Shown here: positions 6,376-14,699 of the stretch, one piece after another
Layout: each line of letters opens with the position of its first letter
Position numbering within the stretch: the stretch's first letter is position 1
DNA from: an uncultured Bacilli bacterium
GTDB lineage: Bacteria; Bacillota_I; Bacilli_A; RF39; UBA660
Direction of reading: 5' to 3'
Assembly (NCBI GenBank): GCA_947631285.1
Contig: CANRKS010000009.1
Location: 1 to 21,013, forward strand
DNA: 21,013 bases
The notes under the pieces: model-generated
Database searches by the model: none
The model's input: only the letters and a program-made list of their open reading frames with translations
What the model was told of the DNA's origin: nothing
Translations under genes and position numbers: made by a program

Positions 6376-8052
6376 CTAACGGAAGCCTCCTCCACCGGAG
6401 CCACCACCGAAGGATCCGCCGCCTCCACCAGATGATGAGAAACCCCCACCCCCAGAAGAATAACTTTCAGCTCTGGTTTTAGCCGCACTAGCTGCTGATA
6501 CGCCATTATAAGAAATCGTATGAATAAAGACGATATCATCATAATAATCATCTGTTAAAACATCCGGATATAATCTCTTAAACTCTTTTGCTACTTTCTT
6601 AGCAATTCCAAATATTTGAGCATATATTAAATACTCTTCCCATAATTTAACTTCAATAGCTTTTCGTTCTTTAATTAGAGAAAAATCATTTAAAAATCTT
6701 TTTAAGCCAGCCATTTTTAATGCTTCATCTTTCATATTAGAACTAACTAAATAAACTTCACCAAAAGTTTTGGCATTCTTAGTAATTAAACCTTCTAAAA
6801 CATAAGTATCAGTGACGTTATCAATGGCTTTATTAAACCAATTTAAAATAGTTTGATAATTGTTTTTGCACCAATTAGTAAATTCATTACTTTCTAAATA
6901 GCCATCTTTACTAGCTACCTTCATCATATCAAAAAGTTCTTTTTCTAATGGTGTTAATTTATCACTATTAATAAGTTTCAAAACTTTATTTTTTTCATCT
7001 AGCCGATCATTTTCAATATTTCCATCTCGTAACCATTTTAAGAGAATAGCTCCTAAAAAATCAGTATCATTTTTCACTAAATTATATTGGCAAGCAATCC
7101 AATAGGCTTTAAAAATATCTTTATTGCAAGGAATATCTCGAAAATAGGGAGCATCTTTTATTTTTCGATCATTTTTAGGAAATTTTAATTTTTTAGTTCC
7201 ATAACGATTATGATTTAAAACTAAATAGATAGAAATAATCACTATTATAAATGGTAAAACATTAACTATCGCTATAAATAAACCTAAAAGAAGGGATAAA
7301 AAGGTATTTCCTTTATGATAATGAGTGGTATCCTCTTCTGCTTTATTATAAAAGTAATCAAAATCGTTATTTAAGACATTAGATGTTTTAAATGTTCCTT
7401 TGGGAAACTTAACTAAAACAGTCATATATTCATTACTATTTAAAGCTCCATCTTTACTCATTTCAATATAGCCATCATAAACATAAGCATATCCTTCATG
7501 ATTCTTATCACCATAGCCATATCCCCAAACATCTAAAGTATCCGCATAAGCAAAATCACTATATATTTTTATATAAACGTGTTCTGGCTTATCAGATAAT
7601 TCATAAGGAATAAGGTTCCAATAAATTATTTGGGCATCTTCTATTTCACTAACAAAATTAGTTATGGTATATTCTAATTTATAAGTATTATTACTTCCAT
7701 ATTCACTTATACCATAGCATAGCTCTACTCCATCCTCAATATAATTTAAGCCCGCTAGATACTTTTTTTCATCAAAAGAAAGTTCTGTATCCCAAACCGG
7801 TATTGTCTCATATTTTTTATTATTTAAAGACACTTTAAAATCTTTTATTTCACTATTTCCTAAATTATAATAAGGTTTATATCCTTCTGTTCCCTTATTT
7901 AAACTGGCTTCCCAAAATTCTATGACGTGAGCATCACCATTATTATCAACATAAATATCCATATTAATACTTTTAATATCATTAGCATATACAAAAGATA
8001 TATTTAAAATCAGCAATAAAATGGTCCACATTAGATATTTAATTTTTTGCAT
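6376..8052 (-). CDS. DUF2207 (YciQ-like) membrane protein with Gly/Ser-rich tail
   Basis: A 558-residue predicted membrane protein. Residues 1-23 are a signal peptide ending in VYA. The extracellular N-terminal domain (about 24-240, starting with INMDIYVDNNGDAHVIEFW) is typical of DUF2207. A strong membrane segment lies at about 255-280, and a cytosolic portion follows. The tail is very low complexity: SYSSGGGGFSSSGGGGGSFG and a further GGGSGGGG up to FR, a hallmark of this family. The function is unknown. Pairing with LemA directly upstream is common in Bacillota and suggests a shared membrane role. AAGGGTG lies before the ATG. The tail makes a local GC-rich patch at 6376-6460. Confidence 0.85.
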   Translation of the reverse strand: MQKIKYLMWTILLLILNISFVYANDIKSINMDIYVDNNGDAHVIEFWEASLNKGTEGYKPYYNLGNSEIKDFKVSLNNKKYETIPVWDTELSFDEKKYLAGLNYIEDGVELCYGISEYGSNNTYKLEYTITNFVSEIEDAQIIYWNLIPYELSDKPEHVYIKIYSDFAYADTLDVWGYGYGDKNHEGYAYVYDGYIEMSKDGALNSNEYMTVLVKFPKGTFKTSNVLNNDFDYFYNKAEEDTTHYHKGNTFLSLLLGLFIAIVNVLPFIIVIISIYLVLNHNRYGTKKLKFPKNDRKIKDAPYFRDIPCNKDIFKAYWIACQYNLVKNDTDFLGAILLKWLRDGNIENDRLDEKNKVLKLINSDKLTPLEKELFDMMKVASKDGYLESNEFTNWCKNNYQTILNWFNKAIDNVTDTYVLEGLITKNAKTFGEVYLVSSNMKDEALKMAGLKRFLNDFSLIKERKAIEVKLWEEYLIYAQIFGIAKKVAKEFKRLYPDVLTDDYYDDIVFIHTISYNGVSAASAAKTRAESYSSGGGGFSSSGGGGGSFGGGSGGGGFR

Positions 8053-8065
8053 TATATCACCCTTT

Positions 8066-8090
8066 TAAAAAGAGCATTTATTAAATGCCC
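8066..8090 (-). terminator. Intrinsic terminator or attenuator between lemA and the DUF2207 gene
   Basis: On the minus strand GGGCATTT pairs with AAATGCTC (8 bp, one wobble) around a three-base loop, followed by six U-encoding bases. It starts at the lemA stop codon. No promoter is visible between it and the DUF2207 start, so it probably reduces rather than ends transcription. Confidence 0.6.
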
Positions 8091-8644
8091 TAAAATTTAA
8101 CTTTAACGTTTTCTCTTTCGTTAGCTTGTGCTTCAAAAAAATCTTGCTTACTAAATTTAAACATACTAGCTACAATACTAGAAGGAAACATTTCAATTTT
8201 ATTATTTAATTTTAAAACTGAATCATTATAAAATTGACGAGCATAAACTATTTTTTGTTCAATTTCTGATAATTGATTTTGTAAATCTAAAAAATTAGTA
8301 TTTGCTTTTAAATCAGGATAAGCTTCCGCTAGGGCAAACAATTTACTTATTGCTTTTGTAAGCTCGCCATCAGCTTTTAATTGATCAGATAAATTATCAG
8401 CGCTTGTATAAGTATTTCTTGCTTTTACTACTCCTTCTAAAGTTTCTTTTTCATGTTTCGTATAACCTTTAACCGTTTCCATTAAATTAGGAATTAAGTC
8501 AAATCTTCTCTTTAATTCAACATCTATTTGACTTGCTTCATCGCGCACTTTATTTCTTAAACTTACTAAACTATTATAAGTGGCAATAAAGTATAAAACG
8601 ATTAAGACTATTACTATTACCAAAATAATTAAAAATAACTTCAT
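8090..8644 (-). CDS. lemA: LemA family protein
   Basis: A 184-residue protein with one N-terminal membrane helix (residues 2-22) and then the LemA helical bundle: YNSLVSLRNKV, IDVELKRRFDLIPNLMETVKGY and HEKETLEGVVKARN. The C-terminus (ANERENVKVKF) is typical. The family is widespread, but its biochemical role is not established. AAGGAG stands about 10 bases before ATG 8644. It heads a two-gene unit with the DUF2207 gene, separated by a hairpin. Confidence 0.93.
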   Translation of the reverse strand: MKLFLIILVIVIVLIVLYFIATYNSLVSLRNKVRDEASQIDVELKRRFDLIPNLMETVKGYTKHEKETLEGVVKARNTYTSADNLSDQLKADGELTKAISKLFALAEAYPDLKANTNFLDLQNQLSEIEQKIVYARQFYNDSVLKLNNKIEMFPSSIVASMFKFSKQDFFEAQANERENVKVKF

Positions 8645-8668
8645 TATTAATCATCTCCTTATATTTAA

Positions 8669-8697
8669 ATATTAGCATACAAGTTTTAATTTTTCAA
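8669..8697 (-). promoter_or_regulatory. Promoter of lemA
   Basis: On the minus strand TTGAAA (8697-8692), a 17-base spacer and TAATAT (8674-8669) preceded by TGC form an extended -10 promoter, 24 bases before the lemA start. Confidence 0.7.
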
Positions 8698-8742
8698 TGG
8701 ATATCTTTATAATTAAATAAAATGCCAAAATTATTTTGACTC

Positions 8743-9828
8743 CTAATTATTTTTAGAAATGTTTAAAATTATACCAATACTAGCCATACTAACAAGTAAA
8801 GAAGATCCTCCATAACTAAGAAATGGTAAAGTTACTCCTGTAACAGGAATTAAACCTACGACAACCATTAAATTTAAACTAGCTTGAATAATTAGCCCAA
8901 AAGAAAGGCCAAAAGCTAAATATTTCCCAAATAAGTCATTATGCTTTAAAGAAATAGATATTCCCCGATAAAAAATAATTAAAAATAAACTAGTAACAAT
9001 CAAAACGCCTAAAAAGCCTAACTCTTCCGAAATAATAGAAAAAATAAAATCTGTTTGAGGTTCAGGAAGATAAAAATATTTTTGCCTTGAGTGAAGAAAA
9101 CCTTGACCTAAAAGGCCACCTGGACCTATGGCGTATAAACTCTGTAATATTTGATAACCACTTCCTAAAGGATCGCTCCAAGGATTAATAAAACTAACTA
9201 TTCTTTTGACTCTATAAGGCGCGGCAATAATGATGCCTATAATACCTATTAATCCTGTAAGACCTACTTTTAAAAAAAAGGAAATATTGACACCGCTTAT
9301 AAAAATTAAAACGACTAAAGTTAAAACAATTACCATCGAAGTACCAAAATCAGGTTCTAACATGATTAAAATAAAGAAAAAACCAATAACACCTAAAATG
9401 GGAAAGACTCCATGCCAAATGCTTTTCATTAATTTATTATTATTAGTTAAATATTTAGATACATAAATAATAAGACCAATTTTAGCAAATTCGGATGGTT
9501 GAATTCCTAAAGAACCAAGACCAAACCAACTACGACTTCCATTTCGAATACTTCCAATCCCAGGAATTAATACTAATATCAATAATATACCACAAATAAG
9601 TAAAATAACATTAGCATATTTATAATAAAGATGGTAATCCATTTTAGTTAAAAAATATAATAAGATGAGACCAGCAAGAAAAAATATTCCTTGCATTTTG
9701 ACAAATTTAAAAGGATCAGCAAATTTATATTCAGCCCAAATATAACTAGCTGAATAAATCATTACAATGCCAAAAAGAGCAATCACAATGACTGCACTTA
9801 ATAAAATCTTATCAATTCCCTTTTTCAA
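8743..9828 (-). CDS. ftsW: FtsW/RodA/SpoVE-family peptidoglycan glycosyltransferase
   Basis: A SEDS-family polytopic protein of 361 residues with about ten membrane helices. It polymerises lipid II into glycan strands together with a class B PBP. Family motifs are GSRSWFGLGSLGIQPSEFAK, PEPQTDFIFSIISEELGF (the loop with the essential Asp) and VGLIPVTGVTLPFLSYGGSS. It starts with TTG at 9828, preceded by AGGGGG at 8 bases. Sitting behind mraY and a class B PBP, it belongs to a division or elongation cluster; FtsW fits the context, and SpoVE or RodA remain possible. It is the last gene of the operon. A tight A/T-rich inverted repeat at 8726-8738 may be its terminator. Confidence 0.88.
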   Translation of the reverse strand: MKKGIDKILLSAVIVIALFGIVMIYSASYIWAEYKFADPFKFVKMQGIFFLAGLILLYFLTKMDYHLYYKYANVILLICGILLILVLIPGIGSIRNGSRSWFGLGSLGIQPSEFAKIGLIIYVSKYLTNNNKLMKSIWHGVFPILGVIGFFFILIMLEPDFGTSMVIVLTLVVLIFISGVNISFFLKVGLTGLIGIIGIIIAAPYRVKRIVSFINPWSDPLGSGYQILQSLYAIGPGGLLGQGFLHSRQKYFYLPEPQTDFIFSIISEELGFLGVLIVTSLFLIIFYRGISISLKHNDLFGKYLAFGLSFGLIIQASLNLMVVVGLIPVTGVTLPFLSYGGSSLLVSMASIGIILNISKNN

Positions 9829-9854
9829 ATATAAAACCCCCTAAAATTTATATT

Positions 9855-10847
9855 TTATAACCAAACTCCGTAAGTAATCGCGGCCATAGCTAATAATAAA
9901 CCAACAACATAGAATAATTTAACAATATCATTCTCGCTCCATTTCAATTCTTCAAAATGATGATGTAAAGGAGCTTTTAAGAAGACTTTTTTATTAAATT
10001 TACGAATACCTATAATTTGAATAAAGCTACTTAATGTTTCAATGACAAATACTCCTCCTATAATAGCTAAAGATAATTCATGGCGAGTTAAAATGGCAAT
10101 TGTTGCTAAAGCTCCTCCTAAAGATAAAGAACCCAAATCACCCATAAAAACATGAGCAGGATGAGAATTATAAACTAAAAATCCTAATAAAGATCCAACT
10201 GTTAAAAAGCAAAAGATAGCTATTTCTTGATATCCTTCTAACCAACCACAATTCCAAGAAATAATTCCATAAGCTAAAAAGGCAATCGCTGAAAGACCAG
10301 CCGCTAGGCCATCTAAGCCATCCGTAATATTAACTGCATTAGTAGTTCCTACTAATAAAAATAAAATAAAGATTCCAAACATCCATCCTAAAGGAATAAC
10401 TAAATTAAGGGCGGTAAATTGCAAAGTTGATGATCCTCCACTTACCATAAAGAAATAAAAGAATACTAAAGCAATTATCATTTGAATTAAAAATTTAGTA
10501 ACAATACTTATACCCGCATTATTTTTAAACTTTACTTTTAGATAATCATCTACTCCTCCTAATAGAGCATAAGCTAAAAAGACAAAAACTAAAATTCCTA
10601 AATTATAACTTAGCTCAATTGAACCATTAATGTATAACAAAACTAAAGAAAGAATAACAGGAAAAATAAAAATTATTCCTCCCATAGTTGGCGTACCTTC
10701 TTTAACTAAATGTCTTTTATTTATTTGTCTACTAACCATTTGACCTATATTCCATTTCTTTAAAATAGGAATAAATACTAGTCCACTTGCAATCGCTAAA
10801 ATGAACCCTAACATCATGGCCATGGCTGCTTTGGCTAGAATTAACAT
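9855..10847 (-). CDS. mraY: Phospho-MurNAc-pentapeptide transferase
   Basis: MraY transfers phospho-MurNAc-pentapeptide to undecaprenyl phosphate to make lipid I on the inner face of the membrane. It has 330 residues with about ten helices. Diagnostic motifs are EGTPTMGGIIFI, GVDDYLKVKFKNNAG, NAVNITDGLDGLAAG (the Asp-rich catalytic loop), HPAHVFMGDLGSLSLGGAL and LKAPLHHHFE. GAGGTG lies 8 bases before ATG 10847. It sits 79 bases downstream of the C-terminal PBP piece and 26 bases upstream of ftsW. A good candidate promoter lies in the 79-base gap, so mraY and ftsW may be expressed independently of the interrupted gene. Confidence 0.96.
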   Translation of the reverse strand: MLILAKAAMAMMLGFILAIASGLVFIPILKKWNIGQMVSRQINKRHLVKEGTPTMGGIIFIFPVILSLVLLYINGSIELSYNLGILVFVFLAYALLGGVDDYLKVKFKNNAGISIVTKFLIQMIIALVFFYFFMVSGGSSTLQFTALNLVIPLGWMFGIFILFLLVGTTNAVNITDGLDGLAAGLSAIAFLAYGIISWNCGWLEGYQEIAIFCFLTVGSLLGFLVYNSHPAHVFMGDLGSLSLGGALATIAILTRHELSLAIIGGVFVIETLSSFIQIIGIRKFNKKVFLKAPLHHHFEELKWSENDIVKLFYVVGLLLAMAAITYGVWL

Positions 10848-10867
10848 CTGTTATTCACCTCTTTTTA

Positions 10868-10896
10868 ATTATACAACATTAACATTTACTTTTAAA
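10868..10896 (-). promoter_or_regulatory. Candidate internal promoter for mraY-ftsW
   Basis: On the minus strand TTTAAA (10896-10891), a 17-base spacer and a perfect TATAAT (10873-10868) lie 20 bases before the mraY start. It would keep these essential genes expressed while the element upstream is inserted. Confidence 0.55.
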
Positions 10897-10926
10897 TTGT
10901 TTACTATTTTTGGCAGTAAATTTACG

Positions 10927-11967
10927 TCAATTCAGAAGAAGAGTTATGGTAGTATCTTCACTCTGAAAAGTATTAGCACTGGGAGACATATAGGCAACTT
11001 TATCACCTGTCCCTGTATATTTAACTTTAAATAATTTTAAAGCTTTTGTTGCCTCTTCTTTACTCATTCCTATAACATCCGGAACTTGATAATAATGAAG
11101 ATCTAAATAATTATATTCTTTTAACATTCCTCCTTTAGCTTCTTTTATTTTTAAAACTTCAATAGCTGATAGCATAACACTACGGGCAATGGGAGCTGAA
11201 ACCGTTCCTCCGTATTGAGTAACTCCTTTAGGATTATCAACCGCCACATAAACAATTATTTCGGGATTAGAAGCTGGTAAAAATCCAATAAAGGATAAAA
11301 TATAGTTCCCAATCATATATTTTCCATCTTTTACTTTTTGTGCTGTTCCCGTTTTTCCTCCCACGCGATAATTTTCAATATAGGCATTTCTTCCTGTTCC
11401 ATTTGCCACAACACTTTCTAAGGCATAACGAACCGTAGCTGAAGTTTCAGGACTAATGACAGATTTTTTAGTTTTGGTTTTATTTTCATACACAATAGCT
11501 TTACTATTATCATCAATAATAGCCTTTACCACATAAGGAGTATTTAAATATCCCCCATTAATGGCCGCCGAAACTGCTGTTATTTGTTGAATGGGAGTTA
11601 CACTAATTCCTTGTCCAAAGGCTGTGGTAGCTAGTTCAACTGGCCCCATATTTTCATTTTTAAATAAAATTCCATTCCCTTCACCATTTAAATCAATTCC
11701 AGTTTTACTCCCAAATCCAAATGCTCTTATATATCCCATTAATTTATCAATTCCTAATTTATTTCCTAAAGAAACAAATCCTGGGTTACATGAATTTTCG
11801 ACTACTTCTAAATATGTTTGAGTTCCATGTCCACCATGCTTCCAACAATGTAAAGTTTGGCCATCTATGGTAATAGCACCAGTATCAGTAAAAGTATCTT
11901 TTTCTAAATCAACTGTATTTTCTTCAATAGATGCTGCTAAAGTGATAATTTTAAACGCCCCTACCAT
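10927..11967 (-). CDS. Class B penicillin-binding protein, C-terminal part (gene split by element)
   Basis: This is the C-terminal piece of a SpoVD/FtsI-like transpeptidase. The first five codons, MVGAF, come from the element end and core; KIITLAASIEE then continues the transpeptidase domain directly after the catalytic Ser region. It holds the second and third active-site motifs, SCN (59-61, in ENSCNPGF) and KTG (205-207, in GGKTGTAQ), and a C-terminal PASTA domain (about 290-346, starting YYQVPDVIGMSKEEA). The active-site Ser is absent, so this piece cannot acylate. The ATG at 11967 lies inside the element and has no Shine-Dalgarno, so it may not be translated. Joined to the other half it gives a normal 633-residue protein. 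Confidence 0.92.
   Translation of the reverse strand: MVGAFKIITLAASIEENTVDLEKDTFTDTGAITIDGQTLHCWKHGGHGTQTYLEVVENSCNPGFVSLGNKLGIDKLMGYIRAFGFGSKTGIDLNGEGNGILFKNENMGPVELATTAFGQGISVTPIQQITAVSAAINGGYLNTPYVVKAIIDDNSKAIVYENKTKTKKSVISPETSATVRYALESVVANGTGRNAYIENYRVGGKTGTAQKVKDGKYMIGNYILSFIGFLPASNPEIIVYVAVDNPKGVTQYGGTVSAPIARSVMLSAIEVLKIKEAKGGMLKEYNYLDLHYYQVPDVIGMSKEEATKALKLFKVKYTGTGDKVAYMSPSANTFQSEDTTITLLLN
11951..11955 (-). other. Element junction on the C-terminal PBP side (att core TTTAA)
   Basis: In gene sense this side reads GTAGGGGCG, then TTTAA, then AATTATCACTTTAGC. The sequence after the core is PBP coding; the sequence before it is element. The same five bases occur at 14753-14757. Confidence 0.75.
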
Positions 11968-11976
11968 TTAAAAATT

Positions 11977-12000
11977 AAAAAAAAGATAAATTACTTATCT
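11977..12000 (-). terminator. Candidate terminator at the end of the fic gene
   Basis: On the minus strand AGATAA pairs with TTATCT around a loop containing the fic stop codon (11991-11993), and a run of eight T follows. The stem is only 6 bp and AT-rich, so termination may be leaky. It lies 22 bases inside the element junction. Confidence 0.5.
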
Positions 12001-12749
12001 TCTAATTCAAAATTTAACATTTCTTTAGCCATATTTTCATATAAATCTTGTTCATGTTTAATTGTATCTATTAAAAACATTTTATCTGTTTTATAATTTT
12101 TTAATCCCCTCATATAATAAGGTTTATCTCTATCAAGAACAATAAATGGCATGATATTATTTTTTAAACACTCTTTAAACATAATCATTCTTCCTACTCG
12201 GCCATTACCATCGCCAAAAGGATGAATACGTTCAAACTCATAATGAAAATCAATAATATCTTCAATGGTTACCTTTTTTATTTTTTTATAACTCTTAAGT
12301 AAACTGTCTAAATCTTTTTCAACATTTTCGGGATCTGTTGTATCTATTACATTAATAAGGCCAATTTTATTAGGTATTATTTTGAATCCCCCAACGTTAT
12401 AACGAGGATTTTCTTCATCAGTTGTATTTCTTTTTAAAATCATATTCATTTTAATTATTATTTCTTTTGATAACTCTTCATCAACAACATCTAAACAATA
12501 ATCAAATAAGCGAAAATGATTTTTCATTTCTATTAAATCATCTAACTTAATTGCATCATCACTTTTAGGAATAAATGAATCTGTTTCAAATATTTCTTCA
12601 GTTTCATCTTCCATTAAATGTCCGCCTTCTATTTTATTAGAGTTATAAGCAAAATTAACTTGGGAATAATGATAAATATTACCTTTAAATTTTGTTTTTC
12701 TCTGCCCAATTAATTCTTTTTTTATTTTTTCTATTAACACGCTTATCAC
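11991..12749 (-). CDS. Fic-domain protein (probable AMP transferase) with built-in inhibitory motif
   Basis: Fic proteins usually transfer AMP or another phosphate-containing group to target proteins. The catalytic motif HPFGDGNGRVGR is complete (176-187; His176 catalytic, Asp180 metal-binding). SNKIEG at 37-42 fits the inhibitory helix (S/T)xxxE(G/N), here N-terminal to the Fic core, so this is probably a self-inhibited class II Fic needing no separate antitoxin. The C-terminus is a short helical extension. It starts with GTG at 12749, with a weak upstream purine stretch; a second GTG lies at 12740. It is element cargo, 64 bases downstream of the recombinase, with its own candidate promoter. 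The target is unknown; a maintenance or host-arrest role is inference. Confidence 0.88.
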   Translation of the reverse strand: MISVLIEKIKKELIGQRKTKFKGNIYHYSQVNFAYNSNKIEGGHLMEDETEEIFETDSFIPKSDDAIKLDDLIEMKNHFRLFDYCLDVVDEELSKEIIIKMNMILKRNTTDEENPRYNVGGFKIIPNKIGLINVIDTTDPENVEKDLDSLLKSYKKIKKVTIEDIIDFHYEFERIHPFGDGNGRVGRMIMFKECLKNNIMPFIVLDRDKPYYMRGLKNYKTDKMFLIDTIKHEQDLYENMAKEMLNFELEDK

Positions 12750-12769
12750 TCGCTTTCATTAATACATTT

Positions 12770-12778
12770 AGTATAACA
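12770..12778 (-). promoter_or_regulatory. Candidate extended -10 promoter for fic
   Basis: On the minus strand TGTTATACT is an extended -10 box about 20 bases before the fic start. The -35 region is a T run rather than a recognisable box. Confidence 0.45.
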
Positions 12779-12813
12779 CATTAAAAATTAAAAAAAAATA
12801 TTATCAAAAGAAC

Positions 12814-14541
12814 TTATAACTCTTCAATATAAACATTATAAGTAAAATAGTTTAAATGTTGACCTTTTCTTTTATTTTCAACACTTGTATAAGTATTATT
12901 ATTTATATATAATTTTTCTCCCTCTAAAGGACCTTCTTGGTGTCTTGCTCCTTTTATTTTTTCTTTTATATTACCATTTAAATTTAAATATATATCTAAA
13001 TGAATATTATAACGATTATTATCTATTTTAGATATAATTATTTCATCAACAAATTTTTTAATAAAATCTTCTAATAAATTATTTTCTAGTTCTCTTTTTA
13101 TCCATTTAAGGATATCTAATTTATTTTCTTTTAAATCTTTAATGTTTTTTCTTTCTCTTAAAATATCTTCTTTTTGCTTCCTTAAAATATTTAATTCTTT
13201 TTCATACTTTTTAAACTGAAACTTTAATTCATTTTTAGTTAATTCTTCATTAATTACTAAATCAAGTGCTAAAGTTTTCTTATCTTCAACTTTTTTTATA
13301 TTATCTTCAATAATTTTTAAATCATCATCTTGGTTTAAATTTTCTAAATCTTTATATAAAACATATAAATCATTAACAATCTTATTTTTATCTAAAGAAA
13401 TACTTTTTATGATAATTTTCATAATATTGTATAAATCTATTTCCGCAATAATTGGGGTAATGCATGCCGTAAGACGATATTTTAAATACATTCCACAACA
13501 CCAAACGGGACGATTTTTATTTTTACTACCGTGACTCCTTTGATAATTAGTGTTATGATCCTTACAATACATTTTTGAAGAAAAAGAATATTTTAATCCT
13601 CCATTAAAATAGTTATTATTTTGATAATTTTTAGTTCTCATTTTTAAAATATCATTTGCCTTATTCCATAATTCCTCCTCTACTATGGGAGGAATTATAT
13701 CTTCTTCTGTTTTATATATTACTTGTTTATCAACACTTATTTTAATTCTTTTCTTAGTTCGATAATCAATTATTTCGCTAGTTTTTCCCCGATAAAAACC
13801 TTTATATTTAGGATTAGATATTATTCTTTTTAAAGTATCTTTATCATAATAATTACCATTTTTGTTATAAAATCCTAAACTTGCTAATACTTTAGATAAT
13901 TTATATAGGCCATAATTACCACTAGCATATAATGCAAATATTTTACGGACTAATTTAGCTTCATTAGGTACAATTACTAACTTACAATTTTCTTTTTTAT
14001 AGCCAATAATATTAGAAGAACCTAATACATGTCCTTTTTTTATGGCTTCCATATGTCCAAATTTAACTCTTCCTGATAATTTTCTAGATTCATCTTGGGC
14101 TAAATTAAACATTATATTTAAAATAAGTTCGGAATTAGAATCAAAAGTATTTAAATTTTGATTTTCAAAATAAATGCCAACATTAACATTTTTTAGTAAT
14201 CTAATATAATGAATACTATCTTCTAAATCACGAGCAAAACGAGATACTTCTTTAGTAATAATTAAATCAAATTTATGATTCTTGGCATCCTCGATCATTT
14301 TTTTGAATCCCCATCTTTTTTCCACTCTTACTCCAGAAATACCTTCATCAATATAACCACTAACATAAGTCCAATTTGGTTTTGATTTAATATAATTTTC
14401 ATAATATGTTTGTTGATTTTCTAAACTATTTAATTGATTATCACTTTCTGTTGATACTCTGGCATAAAAGCATACTCTAAGAGGCAAATTAACTATTTTT
14501 TCGCCATTCATAATTAATTTAGAAATTTCTAAAAAATTCAT
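12814..14541 (-). CDS. Large serine recombinase (integrase/excisionase type)
   Basis: A 575-residue site-specific recombinase. The catalytic domain covers about 20-160: CFYARVSTES with nucleophile Ser30, LENQQTYYENYI, DEGISG, and TKEVSRFARD with Arg101 and Arg104. The Recombinase domain (about 175-290) contains NPKYKGFYRGK. A zinc ribbon is suggested by Cys326, His329, Cys348/349 and Cys360; His replaces the usual second Cys. A charged coiled coil follows (about 390-475), as in TnpX, CcrA/B and phage integrases, and then a short C-terminal domain. All key residues are present, so the enzyme looks active. AAAGGAG lies five bases before ATG 14541. It sits 11 bases after the small ORF and probably shares its promoter. 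Confidence 0.95.
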   Translation of the reverse strand: MNFLEISKLIMNGEKIVNLPLRVCFYARVSTESDNQLNSLENQQTYYENYIKSKPNWTYVSGYIDEGISGVRVEKRWGFKKMIEDAKNHKFDLIITKEVSRFARDLEDSIHYIRLLKNVNVGIYFENQNLNTFDSNSELILNIMFNLAQDESRKLSGRVKFGHMEAIKKGHVLGSSNIIGYKKENCKLVIVPNEAKLVRKIFALYASGNYGLYKLSKVLASLGFYNKNGNYYDKDTLKRIISNPKYKGFYRGKTSEIIDYRTKKRIKISVDKQVIYKTEEDIIPPIVEEELWNKANDILKMRTKNYQNNNYFNGGLKYSFSSKMYCKDHNTNYQRSHGSKNKNRPVWCCGMYLKYRLTACITPIIAEIDLYNIMKIIIKSISLDKNKIVNDLYVLYKDLENLNQDDDLKIIEDNIKKVEDKKTLALDLVINEELTKNELKFQFKKYEKELNILRKQKEDILRERKNIKDLKENKLDILKWIKRELENNLLEDFIKKFVDEIIISKIDNNRYNIHLDIYLNLNGNIKEKIKGARHQEGPLEGEKLYINNNTYTSVENKRKGQHLNYFTYNVYIEEL

Positions 14542-14552
14542 ATTGTCTCCTT

Positions 14553-14699
14553 TTAATTTAATTCTTCACATCTTTTCAATAACTTCTCATTAACAGTTAA
14601 AAATGTTTTTTCATCAATAATTTTTTTTTGATATAAATTTTGATTAATAATAATTTCAATATTTAAATAAAATAAATAACTATGCAAATTAATCACCAT
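14553..14699 (-). CDS. Small 48-residue protein upstream of the recombinase
   Basis: A 48-codon ORF between the element end and the recombinase gene, which follows after 11 bases. The middle and end (INQNLYQKKIIDEKT, then NEKLLKRCEEL) form a basic, amphipathic two-helix pattern that recalls small SHOCT-like proteins often found next to large serine recombinases; the resemblance is by eye only. A role as a recombination directionality factor is possible but unproven. There is no Shine-Dalgarno: the ATG lies 8 bases after a TATAAT, suggesting leaderless translation. It also overlaps the stop of the truncated PBP by 11 bases, so reinitiation from host translation is an alternative. Confidence 0.55.
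   Translation of the reverse strand: MVINLHSYLFYLNIEIIINQNLYQKKIIDEKTFLTVNEKLLKRCEELN

Noticed and set aside
6376..6460. GC-rich patch as a sign of foreign DNA
   Set aside because: It is fully explained by the Gly/Ser-rich tail typical of DUF2207 proteins.
5743..6482. Plus-strand ORFs opposite the SleB-like and DUF2207 genes
   Set aside because: They are antisense shadows with no ribosome-binding site and no recognisable family.
12814..14541. Recombinase as a phage integrase with a prophage around it
   Set aside because: No structural, lysis or replication genes are present; the whole insert is 2.8 kb.
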